From: Sphingomonas crocodyli
GTDB lineage: Bacteria; Pseudomonadota; Alphaproteobacteria; Sphingomonadales; Sphingomonadaceae
Assembly (NCBI RefSeq): GCF_004005865.1
Contig: NZ_SACN01000001.1
Coordinates: 2,728,001-2,792,000, forward strand
DNA length: 64,000 bases
Reading direction: 5' to 3'
Position numbers and translations under genes: made by a program. The notes under the pieces are model-generated. The model was not told where the DNA came from. It saw nothing but the letters and a program-made list of their open reading frames with translations, and did no database searches. Shown here one piece after another: positions 1 through 8,677 of the stretch; the first letter of the stretch is position 1, and each line of letters begins with the position of its first letter.

Positions 1-67
1 CGCATTCTACCTTCGCCGAAGCGCCCCCTCGCAATCCACACCAAAACGCACTATGTGCGCCGCGCTC

Positions 68-1420
68 ATGGCAATTGAACTCCCCCTCCCGCCCAAGGTC
101 GGCATGGTTTCGCTCGGCTGTCCGAAGAACCTCGTCGACAGCGAACGCATCCTCACCAAGCTCCGCTCGGACGGCTATGGCCTGTCGCCCGATTATGCGG
201 GCGCGGACGTCGTACTGGTCAACACCTGCGGCTTCCTCGACAGCGCGAAGGAGGAAAGCCTCGAGGCGATCGGGGAGGCGATTGCGGAAAATGGCCGCGT
301 CATCGTCACCGGCTGCATGGGCGATGAGGCGGAGCGGATTCGCGAACGCTTCCCCAACGTCCTCGCCGTCACCGGCGCGCATGCTTACGAACAGGTCGTC
401 GGCGCGGTCCACGATGCGGCGCCGATGCCGCCATCGCCCTTCGTCGATCTGGTGCCGCAGCGCGTGGACGAAGCGGGGCTGAAGCTCACCCCGCGCCACT
501 ACAGCTATCTGAAGATTTCGGAGGGCTGCAACCACCGCTGCAGCTTCTGCATCATCCCGTCGATCCGAGGCGACCTCGTGTCGCGCCGCCCCGACGCGAT
601 CCTGCGCGAAGTCGAAAAGCTGGTCGCGGCGGGCACGAAGGAATTGCTGGTTATCAGCCAGGATACCTCGGCCTACGGCATCGACATCCGCAAGGAACCG
701 CGCGCCTGGAAGGGCCGCGAGGTCGTGCCGCACATGACCGATCTCGCCCGCGAACTCGGACAGATCGCCCCGTGGGTGCGCCTCCACTATGTCTATCCCT
801 ACCCCCACGTCGATCAGGTCATCCCCCTGATGGCCGAGGGGCTAGTACTCCCCTATCTCGACATCCCGTTCCAGCATGCCAGCCCGCCGGTGCTGCGCGC
901 GATGAAGCGCCCCGCGAACGACGCCAAGGTGCTCGAACGGCTCGCGGCGTGGCGCGCGATCTGCCCCGACATCGCGATCCGTTCGTCCTTCGTCGTCGGC
1001 TTCCCCGGTGAGACCGAGGCCGATTTCCAATATCTCCTCGACTGGCTCGACGAAGCGCAGCTCGACCGCGTCGGCGCGTTCCGCTTCGAGCCTGTCGCCG
1101 GCGCCCCCGCCAACGATCTGCCGGGCGCGGTGCCCGACGAGGTCAAGGAGGAGCGGTACGCGCGGATCATGGAGAAGACCGCCGCCATCTCCGCCGCCAA
1201 GCTGCAGGCGAAGATCGGCCGCACCGTCGCCGCGATCATCGACGTGGTCGACGACGAGGGCGGCGCCACCGGCCGCACCCAGGCCGACGCCCCCGAGATC
1301 GACGGCGAAATCCACCTGCGCGACGCCGAAGGGCTGAAGCCGGGCGATATCGTTATGGTCGAGATCGAAGACGCCGACGAACACGACCTGTTCGGCGTGG
1401 CGAGGTCCACTCCCCTATAA
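68..1420 (+). CDS. rimO: Ribosomal protein S12 methylthiotransferase RimO
   Basis: Radical-SAM enzyme that adds a methylthio group to the conserved aspartate of ribosomal protein S12 in the cytosol. From the ATG at 68 the protein is 450 aa. The N-terminal MTTase domain has its three cluster cysteines at about residues 18 (SLGCPKN), 54 (NTCGF) and 83 (TGCMGD). The radical-SAM CX3CX2C motif (CNHRCSFC) is at 154-161, and a C-terminal TRAM-like region follows. The family is typically about 440 aa, so the gene is complete. An in-frame ATG at 53 would add only five residues, and I prefer 68 because the conserved core begins directly after it. It appears monocistronic: the stop codon abuts a long palindrome (1421-1515). 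Identification is firm because of the RimO-type GCPKN and CNHRCSFC signatures. Confidence 0.95.
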   Translation: MAIELPLPPKVGMVSLGCPKNLVDSERILTKLRSDGYGLSPDYAGADVVLVNTCGFLDSAKEESLEAIGEAIAENGRVIVTGCMGDEAERIRERFPNVLAVTGAHAYEQVVGAVHDAAPMPPSPFVDLVPQRVDEAGLKLTPRHYSYLKISEGCNHRCSFCIIPSIRGDLVSRRPDAILREVEKLVAAGTKELLVISQDTSAYGIDIRKEPRAWKGREVVPHMTDLARELGQIAPWVRLHYVYPYPHVDQVIPLMAEGLVLPYLDIPFQHASPPVLRAMKRPANDAKVLERLAAWRAICPDIAIRSSFVVGFPGETEADFQYLLDWLDEAQLDRVGAFRFEPVAGAPANDLPGAVPDEVKEERYARIMEKTAAISAAKLQAKIGRTVAAIIDVVDDEGGATGRTQADAPEIDGEIHLRDAEGLKPGDIVMVEIEDADEHDLFGVARSTPL

Positions 1421-1515
1421 CCGTCGCCCCAGCGAAGGCTGGGGCCTATGTCTCTCATCTCCGCGATGCCGTTTGCCACCGCAGAGATAGGCCCCAGCCT
1501 TCGCTGGGGCGACGG
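1421..1515. repeat. Family A intergenic palindrome, copy A1 (95 bp)
   Basis: Arms of about 29 bp begin CCGTCGCCCCAGCGAAGG and are repeated inverted at the right end, with an asymmetric centre. The element starts one base after the rimO stop codon. The same 95-bp unit recurs at 16203-16297 (same orientation) and 42516-42610 (inverted). It can fold into a very stable hairpin and may end or stabilise the rimO transcript. Confidence 0.9.
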
Positions 1516-1651
1516 GCTATTGTACGAGCCCTACTCAAAGGATAACCTCCCCTCGTCCGCGTGACTGGCGAGAAAGGTGGGGCACCACCGGGGAGCGCGG
1601 GCGTCAGACGCCGCTCGCCTGGGCATCCGACGCAAGAGAAGGATGCCGCTC

Positions 1652-2131
1652 ATGTCCGATCCGACCGATATCGCCGTCTGGCGCCGCCTCGACGATCGCA
1701 TCACCACGTCCGGCCAGCCGACCGAGGCGCAGATCGCCGAACTCGCCGCGATTGGCGTAGCCCACGTCATCAACATCGCGCTCCACACGCACGAACAGGC
1801 GCTGCCCGATGAGACCGCAACTGTCACCGCGGCGGGGATGCGTTACACCCACATCCCCGTCCCCTTCGATGCGCCGACCGACGATCATTTCGCCGCCTTC
1901 TGCGCCGCAATGGACGAAACGCCCGACGCAAAGGTCCACGTCCACTGCATCGTCAACGCCCGCGTCTCCGCCTTCCTCTACCGCTGGCGCCGCGACGTGA
2001 TCGATATGGACGAGGCCGAAGCGCGCACCGCGATGGAGACGGTCTGGCGCCCCGGCGGGGTCTGGGGCGCGTTCATCGGCGATGCAGAGGCGGCCGCCCG
2101 ATCGCATCTGGGACCACGCCCCGCCGCATAA
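1652..2131 (+). CDS. Protein tyrosine phosphatase-like (DUF442-type fold) protein
   Basis: A 159-aa cytosolic protein resembling the dual-specificity-phosphatase fold of the beta-lactamase-hydrolase-like/DUF442 group. It begins RLDDRITTSGQPTEAQIAELAAIG, typical of that family's first strands. The presumed phosphate loop reads HVHCIVNARVSAF, which has four residues between Cys and Arg (CX4R) instead of the canonical CX5R. Activity as a classical phosphatase is therefore doubtful. The start at 1652 is chosen because AGAGAAGG lies about nine bases upstream; earlier ATGs at 1577 and 1643 have no better site. It stands alone between a palindrome and a hydrolase gene, and the physiological substrate is unknown. 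Confidence 0.7.
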   Translation: MSDPTDIAVWRRLDDRITTSGQPTEAQIAELAAIGVAHVINIALHTHEQALPDETATVTAAGMRYTHIPVPFDAPTDDHFAAFCAAMDETPDAKVHVHCIVNARVSAFLYRWRRDVIDMDEAEARTAMETVWRPGGVWGAFIGDAEAAARSHLGPRPAA

Positions 2132-2173
2132 AGATGACTTTGCGTCGGTTTCTCTCCATGCCACAGTCAGGGC

Positions 2174-3097
2174 ATGGAGAGCGAACATCGGCGCATCGAA
2201 ATGCGCATGAAGGTCGACGGCGGTTATGAGATCGCCGCGACCCTGCATCGGCCCGCTAAGGTCGCCGCCGGCGCGCCGTTGATCGTCGGCCTGCCCGGCG
2301 CGGGCTATGCGCGCGGCTATTTCGATCTGCCGCAGGCCGGATATAGTCAGGCCGAACATCTGGTGGCGCGCGGCACGATGCTGCTCGCGATCGATCATTT
2401 GGGCGCGGGAGACAGCAGCATCCCGCCCCACGATGTGACTACGCTCGAGGCCGTCGCAGCGGCGGGCGATCAGGCGGTGAAACGGGCGTTGGCCGATCTG
2501 CGTGCGGACGCGATCACACCCGGCGTCGTGATCGGCTGCGGCCAGTCGATGGGCGGGCATATCGCCGTCGCTATGCAGGCGTGGCACCGCAGCTTCGATG
2601 CGATCATCGTGCTCGGATCGGGCATGCTGCGCACCAATGTGCCCGACCGTCCCGGCACGCCGCCGCCCGTTATTCCGGAAGGCGCCGAGGGTGCCGAAAT
2701 CTCCGCCGCACTGGCCGCGCAGGTCGATTGGCCGTGGCTGTTCCATTGGGAAGACTCCGCGCCCGATCTGGTCGCCGCCGATCTCGCCTGTGGCATGCCG
2801 GTGCGCCACACCGCCTCATCCTGGGCCAGCACCGGCATACCCGGCCTCGCCTTCAACCTCACCAAGCCGGGCAAGCTGCTGCCGCTCACCGCGATGGTCG
2901 ACGTCCCCGTCCTTGTCGGCATGGGCGAACGCGACGTCACCCTCTCCCCCGCCGAGGAACTCGCTACCTTCACGGCGAGCGACGATCTCTCGGCCATCCG
3001 CGTCCGCAACATGGCGCACATGCACAACTTCGCCGACACGCGGATGCAGCTATGGCGCCGGATCGATGCGTTCGTGGTGCAGGTGGCCTTCAACTAA
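2174..3097 (+). CDS. Alpha/beta hydrolase family protein
   Basis: A 307-aa putative serine hydrolase. The nucleophile elbow GQSMG (within GCGQSMGGH, near residue 120) matches GxSxG. An acidic residue in MGERDVTLSPAEE and a histidine in NMAHMHNF near the C-terminus would complete the catalytic triad. There is no signal peptide, so a cytosolic esterase or acyl hydrolase role is likely, but the substrate is not evident. It follows the phosphatase-like gene by 42 bases in the same direction, so the two may be co-transcribed. A family B palindrome begins four bases after the stop. Confidence 0.8.
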   Translation: MESEHRRIEMRMKVDGGYEIAATLHRPAKVAAGAPLIVGLPGAGYARGYFDLPQAGYSQAEHLVARGTMLLAIDHLGAGDSSIPPHDVTTLEAVAAAGDQAVKRALADLRADAITPGVVIGCGQSMGGHIAVAMQAWHRSFDAIIVLGSGMLRTNVPDRPGTPPPVIPEGAEGAEISAALAAQVDWPWLFHWEDSAPDLVAADLACGMPVRHTASSWASTGIPGLAFNLTKPGKLLPLTAMVDVPVLVGMGERDVTLSPAEELATFTASDDLSAIRVRNMAHMHNFADTRMQLWRRIDAFVVQVAFN

Positions 3098-3100
3098 ACA

Positions 3101-3214
3101 CCTCGTCATTGCGAGAAGCCGAAGGCGACGAAGCAATCCAGGCCCGCATGTGAGTGGATCGCGAGCCTCTCCAGTGCGGGCCTGGATTGCTTCGCTACGC
3201 TCGCAATGACGAGG
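3101..3214. repeat. Family B intergenic palindrome, copy B1 (114 bp)
   Basis: Begins CCTCGTCATTGCGAG and ends with its inverted counterpart. Inner arms carry GCAATCCAGGCCCGCA and its complement. It lies just after the alpha/beta hydrolase stop codon. Related copies are at 7565, 12315, 16995 and 42637, and a half copy is at 10401. The 3215-3253 stretch that follows shows no ribosome binding site for the next gene. Confidence 0.9.
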
Positions 3215-3253
3215 TCCATTGATAGTAGGACTTCGCCTTCCTAATCTCCTCGC

Positions 3254-4636
3254 ATGACCGATTTCGCCGCCCTTCTGCAGCCCGATCGCGGGCAGACCGC
3301 CCACGAACTCACCCCCGTCACCGAAAAGGGTTTTGACGACTGGCTGAAGGCGCAGCCCGCGACCGTCCGCACCCTCGCCGCCGCCGCGCGGTTCAAGGCG
3401 AAACCCGGCGAATTGCTGATCGTCCCTACGGGCGACAGCTGGTCCGGCGCGTTCGGCGCGGCGAAGAAGGACGGGCCGTGGAGCCTTGCCGCCATCACCG
3501 CGAAACTGCCCGAGGGCACCTATCGCATCGCGGGTGACGGCCCCGGTGCGGGCGCGTTCGGCTGGCTGCTGAGCCACCACCGCTTCGATCGCTATCTCGC
3601 CAAGCCCGATCCGATCGCGCAGCGCATCCTGCTTACCCCCGACGTCGCGCAGGTGGCGGAGACGGTGGCGCTGGCCGAGGCGACCGCGCTCGTCCGCGAT
3701 CTGGTCGACACGCCCGCCGCCGACATGGGGCCGGCCGAACTCGCCGCCGCCGCCGAAGCGGTCGCGAAGAAGCATGGCGCCGATATCCGCATCACGCGCG
3801 GCGACGATCTGACCACCGGCTATCCGATGATCGCCGCGGTCGGCCGCGCCGCGATCCGCGAACGCGCGCCCCGGCTCGTCGAACTCGAATGGGGCAATCC
3901 CGCCCATCCCCGCCTCGCGATCGTCGGCAAGGGGATCGTGTTCGATTCGGGCGGTCTCGACATCAAGCCGCCCTCGGCGATGCTCGCGATGAAAAAGGAT
4001 ATGGGCGGCGCGGCGCATGCCATCGCGCTTGCGGGCCTCGTCATGGGCGCGCGCCTGCCCGTCCGCCTGCACCTGCTGATCCCGATCGCGGAAAATGCCA
4101 TTGCGGGCGACGCCTTCCGCCCCGGCGACATCCTGAAAAGCCGCAAGGGCCTGTCGGTCGAGATCGGCAATACCGATGCCGAAGGTCGCCTCGTGCTGGG
4201 CGACGCACTCACCCGCGCGGGCGAGGACAAGCCTGCGCTCATCCTCGATTTCGCCACGCTCACCGGCGCCGCCCGCGTTGCACTCGGCCCCGATCTGCCC
4301 GGCCTGTTCGCCAATGACGACGCGCTCGCCGCCGATCTGCTCGCGGCGTCGGAGGCGGTGAGCGACCCGATGTGGCGCCTGCCCTTGTGGGGCGACTATG
4401 CCGACATGCTGAAATCCACCGTGGCCGACATCAACAATGCGGGCGAAGGCGGCTTTGCGGGGGCGACCACCGCCGCCCTCTTCCTCCAGCGTTTCGTTCC
4501 CGAAGGCACGCCCTGGGCGCATCTCGACACCTTCGCATGGCGCCCTTCGCCCAAGCCCGGTCGCCCCAAGGGCGGCGAGGCGCTTGGCCTGCGCGCGGCT
4601 TTCGCCATGCTCAAAACACGTTTCGCCGCCGGATAG
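3254..4636 (+). CDS. M17 family leucyl aminopeptidase
   Basis: A 460-aa metallo-aminopeptidase of the M17 (PepA/PepB) family, which removes N-terminal residues from peptides in the cytosol as a two-metal hexamer. The family signature NTDAEGRLVLGDAL is present. The first metal-binding segment GKGIVFDSGGLDIKPP, followed by MKKDMGG, supplies the lysine and aspartate ligands. The N-terminal domain is shorter and more divergent than in E. coli PepA, as in many alphaproteobacterial paralogues. No clear Shine-Dalgarno precedes the ATG at 3254. The MarR-type regulator gene follows on the same strand after about 120 bases. Confidence 0.92.
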   Translation: MTDFAALLQPDRGQTAHELTPVTEKGFDDWLKAQPATVRTLAAAARFKAKPGELLIVPTGDSWSGAFGAAKKDGPWSLAAITAKLPEGTYRIAGDGPGAGAFGWLLSHHRFDRYLAKPDPIAQRILLTPDVAQVAETVALAEATALVRDLVDTPAADMGPAELAAAAEAVAKKHGADIRITRGDDLTTGYPMIAAVGRAAIRERAPRLVELEWGNPAHPRLAIVGKGIVFDSGGLDIKPPSAMLAMKKDMGGAAHAIALAGLVMGARLPVRLHLLIPIAENAIAGDAFRPGDILKSRKGLSVEIGNTDAEGRLVLGDALTRAGEDKPALILDFATLTGAARVALGPDLPGLFANDDALAADLLAASEAVSDPMWRLPLWGDYADMLKSTVADINNAGEGGFAGATTAALFLQRFVPEGTPWAHLDTFAWRPSPKPGRPKGGEALGLRAAFAMLKTRFAAG

Positions 4637-4755
4637 TAGCCTTCCATCGAAAAGCTGCACAAATGCGACAAACGGAAGTGCCGGGGATGAAACGAAACCC
4701 GAACTTCCGTGTTTTTCGCTTCGTGGTGGAGAAACAGTCAGAGGAAGGGAAGGAT

Positions 4756-5094
4756 ATGGCAATCGCCGCTTCAGCCTTGCCCAATTGGATGCGCGCACTC
4801 GTATCCTACGTCCGTTCGGGTGAGCCCGATCTCACCAATCGCCAGATGGCGTTGATGCTGATCACCTACATAACCCCCGGCCCCCACACGGTGCGCGGCC
4901 TCGCGCAGCAGCTCAACGTGTCGAAGCCCGTCATCACGCGCGCCTTGAATACCCTAGGGTCGCTCGGCTATCTGCGCCGCGAACGCGACGATAGCGACAG
5001 GCGTAACATCTTCGTCGCCAAGACCGAGCAAGGGGCCGCATTTCTTGACACTTTCGGCAAGTCCCTCGATTTCGACAAGGCCGGCAGCCGCTGA
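4756..5094 (+). CDS. MarR family winged-helix transcriptional regulator
   Basis: A small (112 aa) DNA-binding protein. The winged-helix core runs VRGLAQQLNVSKPVITRALNTLGSLGYLRRERDDSDRRN, the usual MarR recognition helix and wing, preceded by a dimerisation helix. The start at 4756 has a purine-rich GGAAGGGAAGG just upstream. In-frame ATGs at 4687 and 4663 would extend it by 23-31 residues that do not look conserved. Its end overlaps the next gene (NlpC/P60) by about 50 bases if that gene starts at the TTG at 5045. Ligand and targets are unknown; an effect on the following cell-wall hydrolase and argC is plausible from position only. Confidence 0.82.
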   Translation: MAIAASALPNWMRALVSYVRSGEPDLTNRQMALMLITYITPGPHTVRGLAQQLNVSKPVITRALNTLGSLGYLRRERDDSDRRNIFVAKTEQGAAFLDTFGKSLDFDKAGSR

Positions 5095-5989
5095 TGCAGC
5101 TGCCGATGGGAAGCGCGTAACCCGCAGCTTCCACCTCGATGGCCCGACGATCACGCTCGATCGTCGGGTCAACGCCTTCCGGCCCGACATCGCCGATGTC
5201 GCCCTCGCCGGATCGTTGTTCGCGTCGCATTATGCCGCGCCCATGCCGCGCGCCTGCGCCGCGCCCGCCGCGATGATGCGCAACGCCGCCGATCCCAAGG
5301 CCGAGGCGGTGTCGCAAATCCTGCATGGCGAAGGTTTCGCGGTGCTCGATCTCGCGCAAGGCTGGGCCTGGGGCTATTCGCTCCACGATCACTATGTCGG
5401 CTATGTCGCGGCATCGGCGCTGGGCGCGCCCGTCGCCGCCGATCATGTCGTGATGGCGCGGGAGGCGATCGTCTTCGCCGGCCCCTCGATCAAGACCGCC
5501 GCCCTTGCTACCCTCCCCTTCGCATCGAAGCTCAGCGGCACGATCGACGGCAATTTCCTGGCGCTGGCGGAGGGCGGCTTCGTCCACGCCCGCCACGTCG
5601 CTCCGCTCGACCAGCGCGCCAGTGATCCGGTCGCGATCGCCGAAGCTCTGCTCGGCGCACCCTATCTGTGGGGTGGCCGGGGTGGCGGCGGGATCGATTG
5701 TTCGGGCCTCGTCCAGATCGCGCTCGCGGCGAGCGGCGTCACCGCCCCGCGCGACACCGACCAGCAACGCACCCAGACCGGCGACGAATTGCCGGAGGAG
5801 GCCCGCCTCCGACGGGGCGACCTGATCTATTTCCCCGGCCATGTCGGCATGATGGTCGACGAGGAACGGCTGATCCACGCCAACGCGCACTGGATGGCTG
5901 TCACCGTCGAGCCGCTTGCCGATGTTACGGCCCGCCTGAAACCCGATCATGACCGGCCGATATTGAGCCGGCGGAGACTGCCCCAATGA
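5045..5989 (+). CDS. NlpC/P60 family cysteine peptidase (peptidoglycan hydrolase)
   Basis: A 314-aa protein with SH3-like N-terminal domains and a C-terminal NlpC/P60 domain. The catalytic cysteine lies in GGIDCSGLVQIAL and the histidine in FPGHVGMMVD, with a further polar residue in the HANAHWM segment. Family members cleave stem peptides of peptidoglycan. No signal peptide is evident. The start is uncertain: no early ATG or GTG lies in frame, and the TTG at 5045 sits inside the marR gene. Its stop overlaps the argC start (ATGA), so the two are translationally coupled, an odd pairing of wall turnover and arginine synthesis. Confidence 0.85.
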   Translation: MTLSASPSISTRPAAADAAADGKRVTRSFHLDGPTITLDRRVNAFRPDIADVALAGSLFASHYAAPMPRACAAPAAMMRNAADPKAEAVSQILHGEGFAVLDLAQGWAWGYSLHDHYVGYVAASALGAPVAADHVVMAREAIVFAGPSIKTAALATLPFASKLSGTIDGNFLALAEGGFVHARHVAPLDQRASDPVAIAEALLGAPYLWGGRGGGGIDCSGLVQIALAASGVTAPRDTDQQRTQTGDELPEEARLRRGDLIYFPGHVGMMVDEERLIHANAHWMAVTVEPLADVTARLKPDHDRPILSRRRLPQ

Positions 5990-6927
5990 CCTTCAAGGTC
6001 TTCATCGACGGTGCCGCGGGCACCACCGGACTCGAAATCGCCGACCGGCTTGCCGGCCGCACCGACATCGCGATCCTCAAGATCGCCGACGATCGCCGCA
6101 AGGATCCCGCCGCGCGTGCCGAGGCGCTCAACGCCGCCGACGCGGTGATCCTGTGCCTGCCCGACGATGCGGCGCGCGAGGCCGTGTCGCTGATCGACAA
6201 CGGCACGACGCGCATCATCGACGCATCGACCGCGCACCGCACCGCCGCCGACTGGGCCTATGGCTTTGCCGAGCTGGAGCCGGAGGCGCGCGCGAAGATT
6301 GCGGGGTCGACCCGCATCTCGAACCCCGGCTGCTACCCCACCGGTTTCCTCGCGCTCATCCGCCCGCTCGTCCGCGCGGGGCTGCTGCCCGCCGACACGC
6401 CGGTCAGCGTCAACGCGCTGTCGGGCTATTCGGGCGGCGGTAAATCGATGATCGCGATGTTCGAGGATCCGAACGATCCCGCCGCGACCGACACGGCCGC
6501 GCGCGCCTACGCCCTCTCGCTCGGCCACAAGCATGTGCCCGAAATGCAGGGCCATGCCGGCCTCGCCCACCCGCCGATCTTCGCGCCGACGGTGGTGCGC
6601 ACCTATCGCGGCATGCTCGTCGAAGTGCCGCTGCACCTCCATCTGCTCCCCGGCGCCGTCACTGGCGACAAGATCCGCGACACGCTGGCTGATGCCTATG
6701 CGGGCAGCCGGATCGTGCGCGTTGTGCGCGACAACCCGTCCTTCCTGACGATCGAGCAGGCGGCGGGCACCGACCGGCTCGAACTCTATGTCTATGCCGA
6801 TGAAAAAAACGGCCAGGCCCGCCTGATCGCCGCGCTCGACAATCTGGGCAAGGGCGCTGGTGGCGCCGCCGTCCAGAACCTCAACATCGCGCTGGGCCTC
6901 GACGAAGCCGAAGGGCTGATCCTCTAA
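5986..6927 (+). CDS. argC: N-acetyl-gamma-glutamyl-phosphate reductase
   Basis: Third step of arginine biosynthesis: NADPH-dependent reduction of N-acetylglutamyl-5-phosphate to the semialdehyde. The 313-aa length matches the short (type 2) ArgC group. The N-terminal Rossmann segment (VFIDGAAGTTGLEIADRL) and the active-site cysteine in SNPGCYPTGFLAL are present, followed by the SGYSGGGKSM substrate segment. It overlaps the upstream NlpC/P60 stop by four bases. No other arg genes are in the window. A family C palindrome follows six bases after the stop and probably terminates the transcript. Confidence 0.95.
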   Translation: MTFKVFIDGAAGTTGLEIADRLAGRTDIAILKIADDRRKDPAARAEALNAADAVILCLPDDAAREAVSLIDNGTTRIIDASTAHRTAADWAYGFAELEPEARAKIAGSTRISNPGCYPTGFLALIRPLVRAGLLPADTPVSVNALSGYSGGGKSMIAMFEDPNDPAATDTAARAYALSLGHKHVPEMQGHAGLAHPPIFAPTVVRTYRGMLVEVPLHLHLLPGAVTGDKIRDTLADAYAGSRIVRVVRDNPSFLTIEQAAGTDRLELYVYADEKNGQARLIAALDNLGKGAGGAAVQNLNIALGLDEAEGLIL

Positions 6928-6932
6928 CCTGT

Positions 6933-7072
6933 CAATCCTCCCCCGCCAGGGGGAGGTGGCGCCGAAGGCGACGGAGGGGGAGGATGCGACTCAAATGAGT
7001 TGGCTGCCGCCCTCCCCCTCCGTCAGCTGAAGCTGACACCTCCCCCTGGCGGGGGAGGATTGAGGTGCCATT
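6933..7072. repeat. Family C intergenic palindrome, copy C1 (140 bp)
   Basis: The outer arm CAATCCTCCCCCGCCAGGGG is repeated inverted at the right end, with a second internal pair around GGAGGGGGAGGA. Other copies are at 14189, 25032, 38651 and 46722, with a diverged one at 41877. It lies between argC and a small membrane protein gene. Confidence 0.9.
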
Positions 7073-7126
7073 GCCAACACCCCCGAACAGGCGCACCTTC
7101 CCTTTCACAATAGGGGGAGAGATACG

Positions 7127-7558
7127 ATGGCCAAGTCTGCCGTTCCGATCTGGTTCTGGATCCTCACCATCCTGCTGTTGCTTTGGGATTTGATGGGCGT
7201 CGCTGCCTTCTGCATGCAGTATATGATGGGCCCGACCGAACTGGCGCAATTGCCGCCCGATCAGCGCGAAGCCTTCTCGTCGATGCCGTCCTGGGCCTGG
7301 GCCGCTTACGGCATCGGTACGATCGGCGGGGCGCTCGGCTCGCTGTTCCTGCTGTTCCGCATGAAACTCGCGCAGCCGCTCTACATCGTCTCGCTGGTCG
7401 CGGTTCTGGCCCAGTTTGGCTGGACCTTCTTCGGCTATGGAATGATCAACGACCCGGCTGTCGCGATGAAGGCGGCCTTCCCGGTGGTGATTATCGTCCT
7501 GGCGATCTTCCAGCTCTGGTTCGCGGGGTTCGCGATCAAGCGGGGTTGGATCAACTAA
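7127..7558 (+). CDS. Small four-helix integral membrane protein, function unknown
   Basis: A 143-aa protein with four predicted membrane segments (about residues 7-30, 56-76, 86-104 and 115-135), separated by short loops. The first loop is FCMQYMMGPTELAQLPPDQREAF. A GGGGGAGAG-like site precedes the ATG. Similar proteins occur widely in sphingomonads and are sometimes labelled sugar transporters without support; I see no transporter motif. It is alone on the plus strand and faces mltG, with a family B palindrome filling the gap between the two stop codons. Confidence 0.75.
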   Translation: MAKSAVPIWFWILTILLLLWDLMGVAAFCMQYMMGPTELAQLPPDQREAFSSMPSWAWAAYGIGTIGGALGSLFLLFRMKLAQPLYIVSLVAVLAQFGWTFFGYGMINDPAVAMKAAFPVVIIVLAIFQLWFAGFAIKRGWIN

Positions 7559-7564
7559 AACCCA

Positions 7565-7679
7565 TTCTCGTAATTGCAAGGAGCCGCAGGCGACGAAGCA
7601 ATCCAGGCCCGCATGAGAGTGGCTCGCGACTATCTCTTGTGCGGGCCTGGATTGCTTCGCTCCGCTCGCAATGACGAGT
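7565..7679. repeat. Family B intergenic palindrome, copy B2
   Basis: Slightly degraded left tip (CTCGTAATTGCAAGGAGCC) with an intact right arm. It fills nearly all of the 128-bp gap between the convergent stop codons of the membrane protein gene and mltG, as expected of a bidirectional terminator. Confidence 0.9.
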
Positions 7680-7686
7680 TAGAAGG

Positions 7687-8658
7687 TCACATCTCGCCGC
7701 GCTGGCGGCGCAGCGCGTAGAAGCGCTGCACGTTGCGGTTATGCTCGGCCAGCGTGTCGGCGAAGACGTGCCCACCCTTGCCATCCGCGACGAAATAGAG
7801 CGCGGTGCTCTTGGCGGGGTTCAGCACCGCCGCGATCGCCGCGCGGCTGGGATTCGCGATCGGCCCGGCCGGCAGCCCCGGCGACGCATAGGTGTTGTAT
7901 CCGTTGACCGCGTTCAGCTCCGATCGGCGGATGCGGCGGCCCAGCGGCTTACCCTTGGTGATCGGGTAGATGACGGTCGGATCGGCCTGCAGCTTCATGC
8001 CTTCGCGCACACGGTTCGAATAGACCGCGGCGACCATCGGCCTTTCGGAGGCGACCGCCGTTTCCTTCTCGACGATCGACGCGAGGATGATCGTCTCCTG
8101 CGGCGTCTTGGCGACCGTGGTCGGCTTCTTCGCCTTCCATTCCTCGGCCAGCGCATCGCGCATCGCAGTCTGCATCCGGGCGAGGACGGCAGCGCGCGGC
8201 TCGCCCCGTTCGAAGCTGTAGCTGTCGGGCAGGATCGATCCCTCGGCGGGCACGTCGATCTGGCCGGTCAGGTCCGCCTCGGCATTCAGCCGCTCGTAAA
8301 CCAGGATCGACGGCATCCCTTCGGGCACCGTCACCAAATGCTGGATCGGCTTGCCATTCTGCAAGATGTCGAGGATTTCCGCCCCGCTCGCGCGCGCCGG
8401 AATCTCGAACTCGCCCGCGCGGATCGGCTTGTCGGGGCCGAAGCGGCGCGCGAAGCGCAGGAAGTTGGTGGTCGATCGGATCGCCCCCGCCTTCTCCAGT
8501 GCGCGGGCGGCGGACGCGAGCGTGCCGCCTTTTTCGACCATCACGGTCGTCGGCCGGTCGGCGGGGCCTTCGCCCCACCAGCCGCGCGAAATCCACAGCG
8601 CCGCGCCGCCGCCGACCACCGCCAGCAGGAGCAGGACGGCGAGAAGGCGGCGGATCAT
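7687..8658 (-). CDS. mltG: Endolytic murein transglycosylase MltG (YceG-like)
   Basis: Inner-membrane lytic transglycosylase that cuts nascent glycan strands and so limits their length. An N-terminal membrane anchor (MIRRLLAVLLLLAVVGGGAALWI) is followed by a LysM-like region and the YceG catalytic domain. That domain contains ILASIVEKET, where the glutamate is catalytic, and the conserved YNTYASPGLPAGPIANP. I take the ATG at 8658 (323 aa), which follows AGAAAGAG; a TTG at 8688 would overlap fabF. It is the last gene of the fab cluster, as in many Gram-negative bacteria. Confidence 0.93.
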   Translation of the reverse strand: MIRRLLAVLLLLAVVGGGAALWISRGWWGEGPADRPTTVMVEKGGTLASAARALEKAGAIRSTTNFLRFARRFGPDKPIRAGEFEIPARASGAEILDILQNGKPIQHLVTVPEGMPSILVYERLNAEADLTGQIDVPAEGSILPDSYSFERGEPRAAVLARMQTAMRDALAEEWKAKKPTTVAKTPQETIILASIVEKETAVASERPMVAAVYSNRVREGMKLQADPTVIYPITKGKPLGRRIRRSELNAVNGYNTYASPGLPAGPIANPSRAAIAAVLNPAKSTALYFVADGKGGHVFADTLAEHNRNVQRFYALRRQRGEM

Positions 8659-8677
8659 CGACGGTCTCTTTCTGCGC

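Noticed and set aside
3050..4798. Long minus-strand open frame opposite the M17 aminopeptidase
   Set aside because: Same cause. It runs through the family B palindrome and has no family motif.
7127..7558. Sugar transporter annotation for the 143-aa membrane protein
   Set aside because: Only four short helices and no transporter signature, so I call it unknown.
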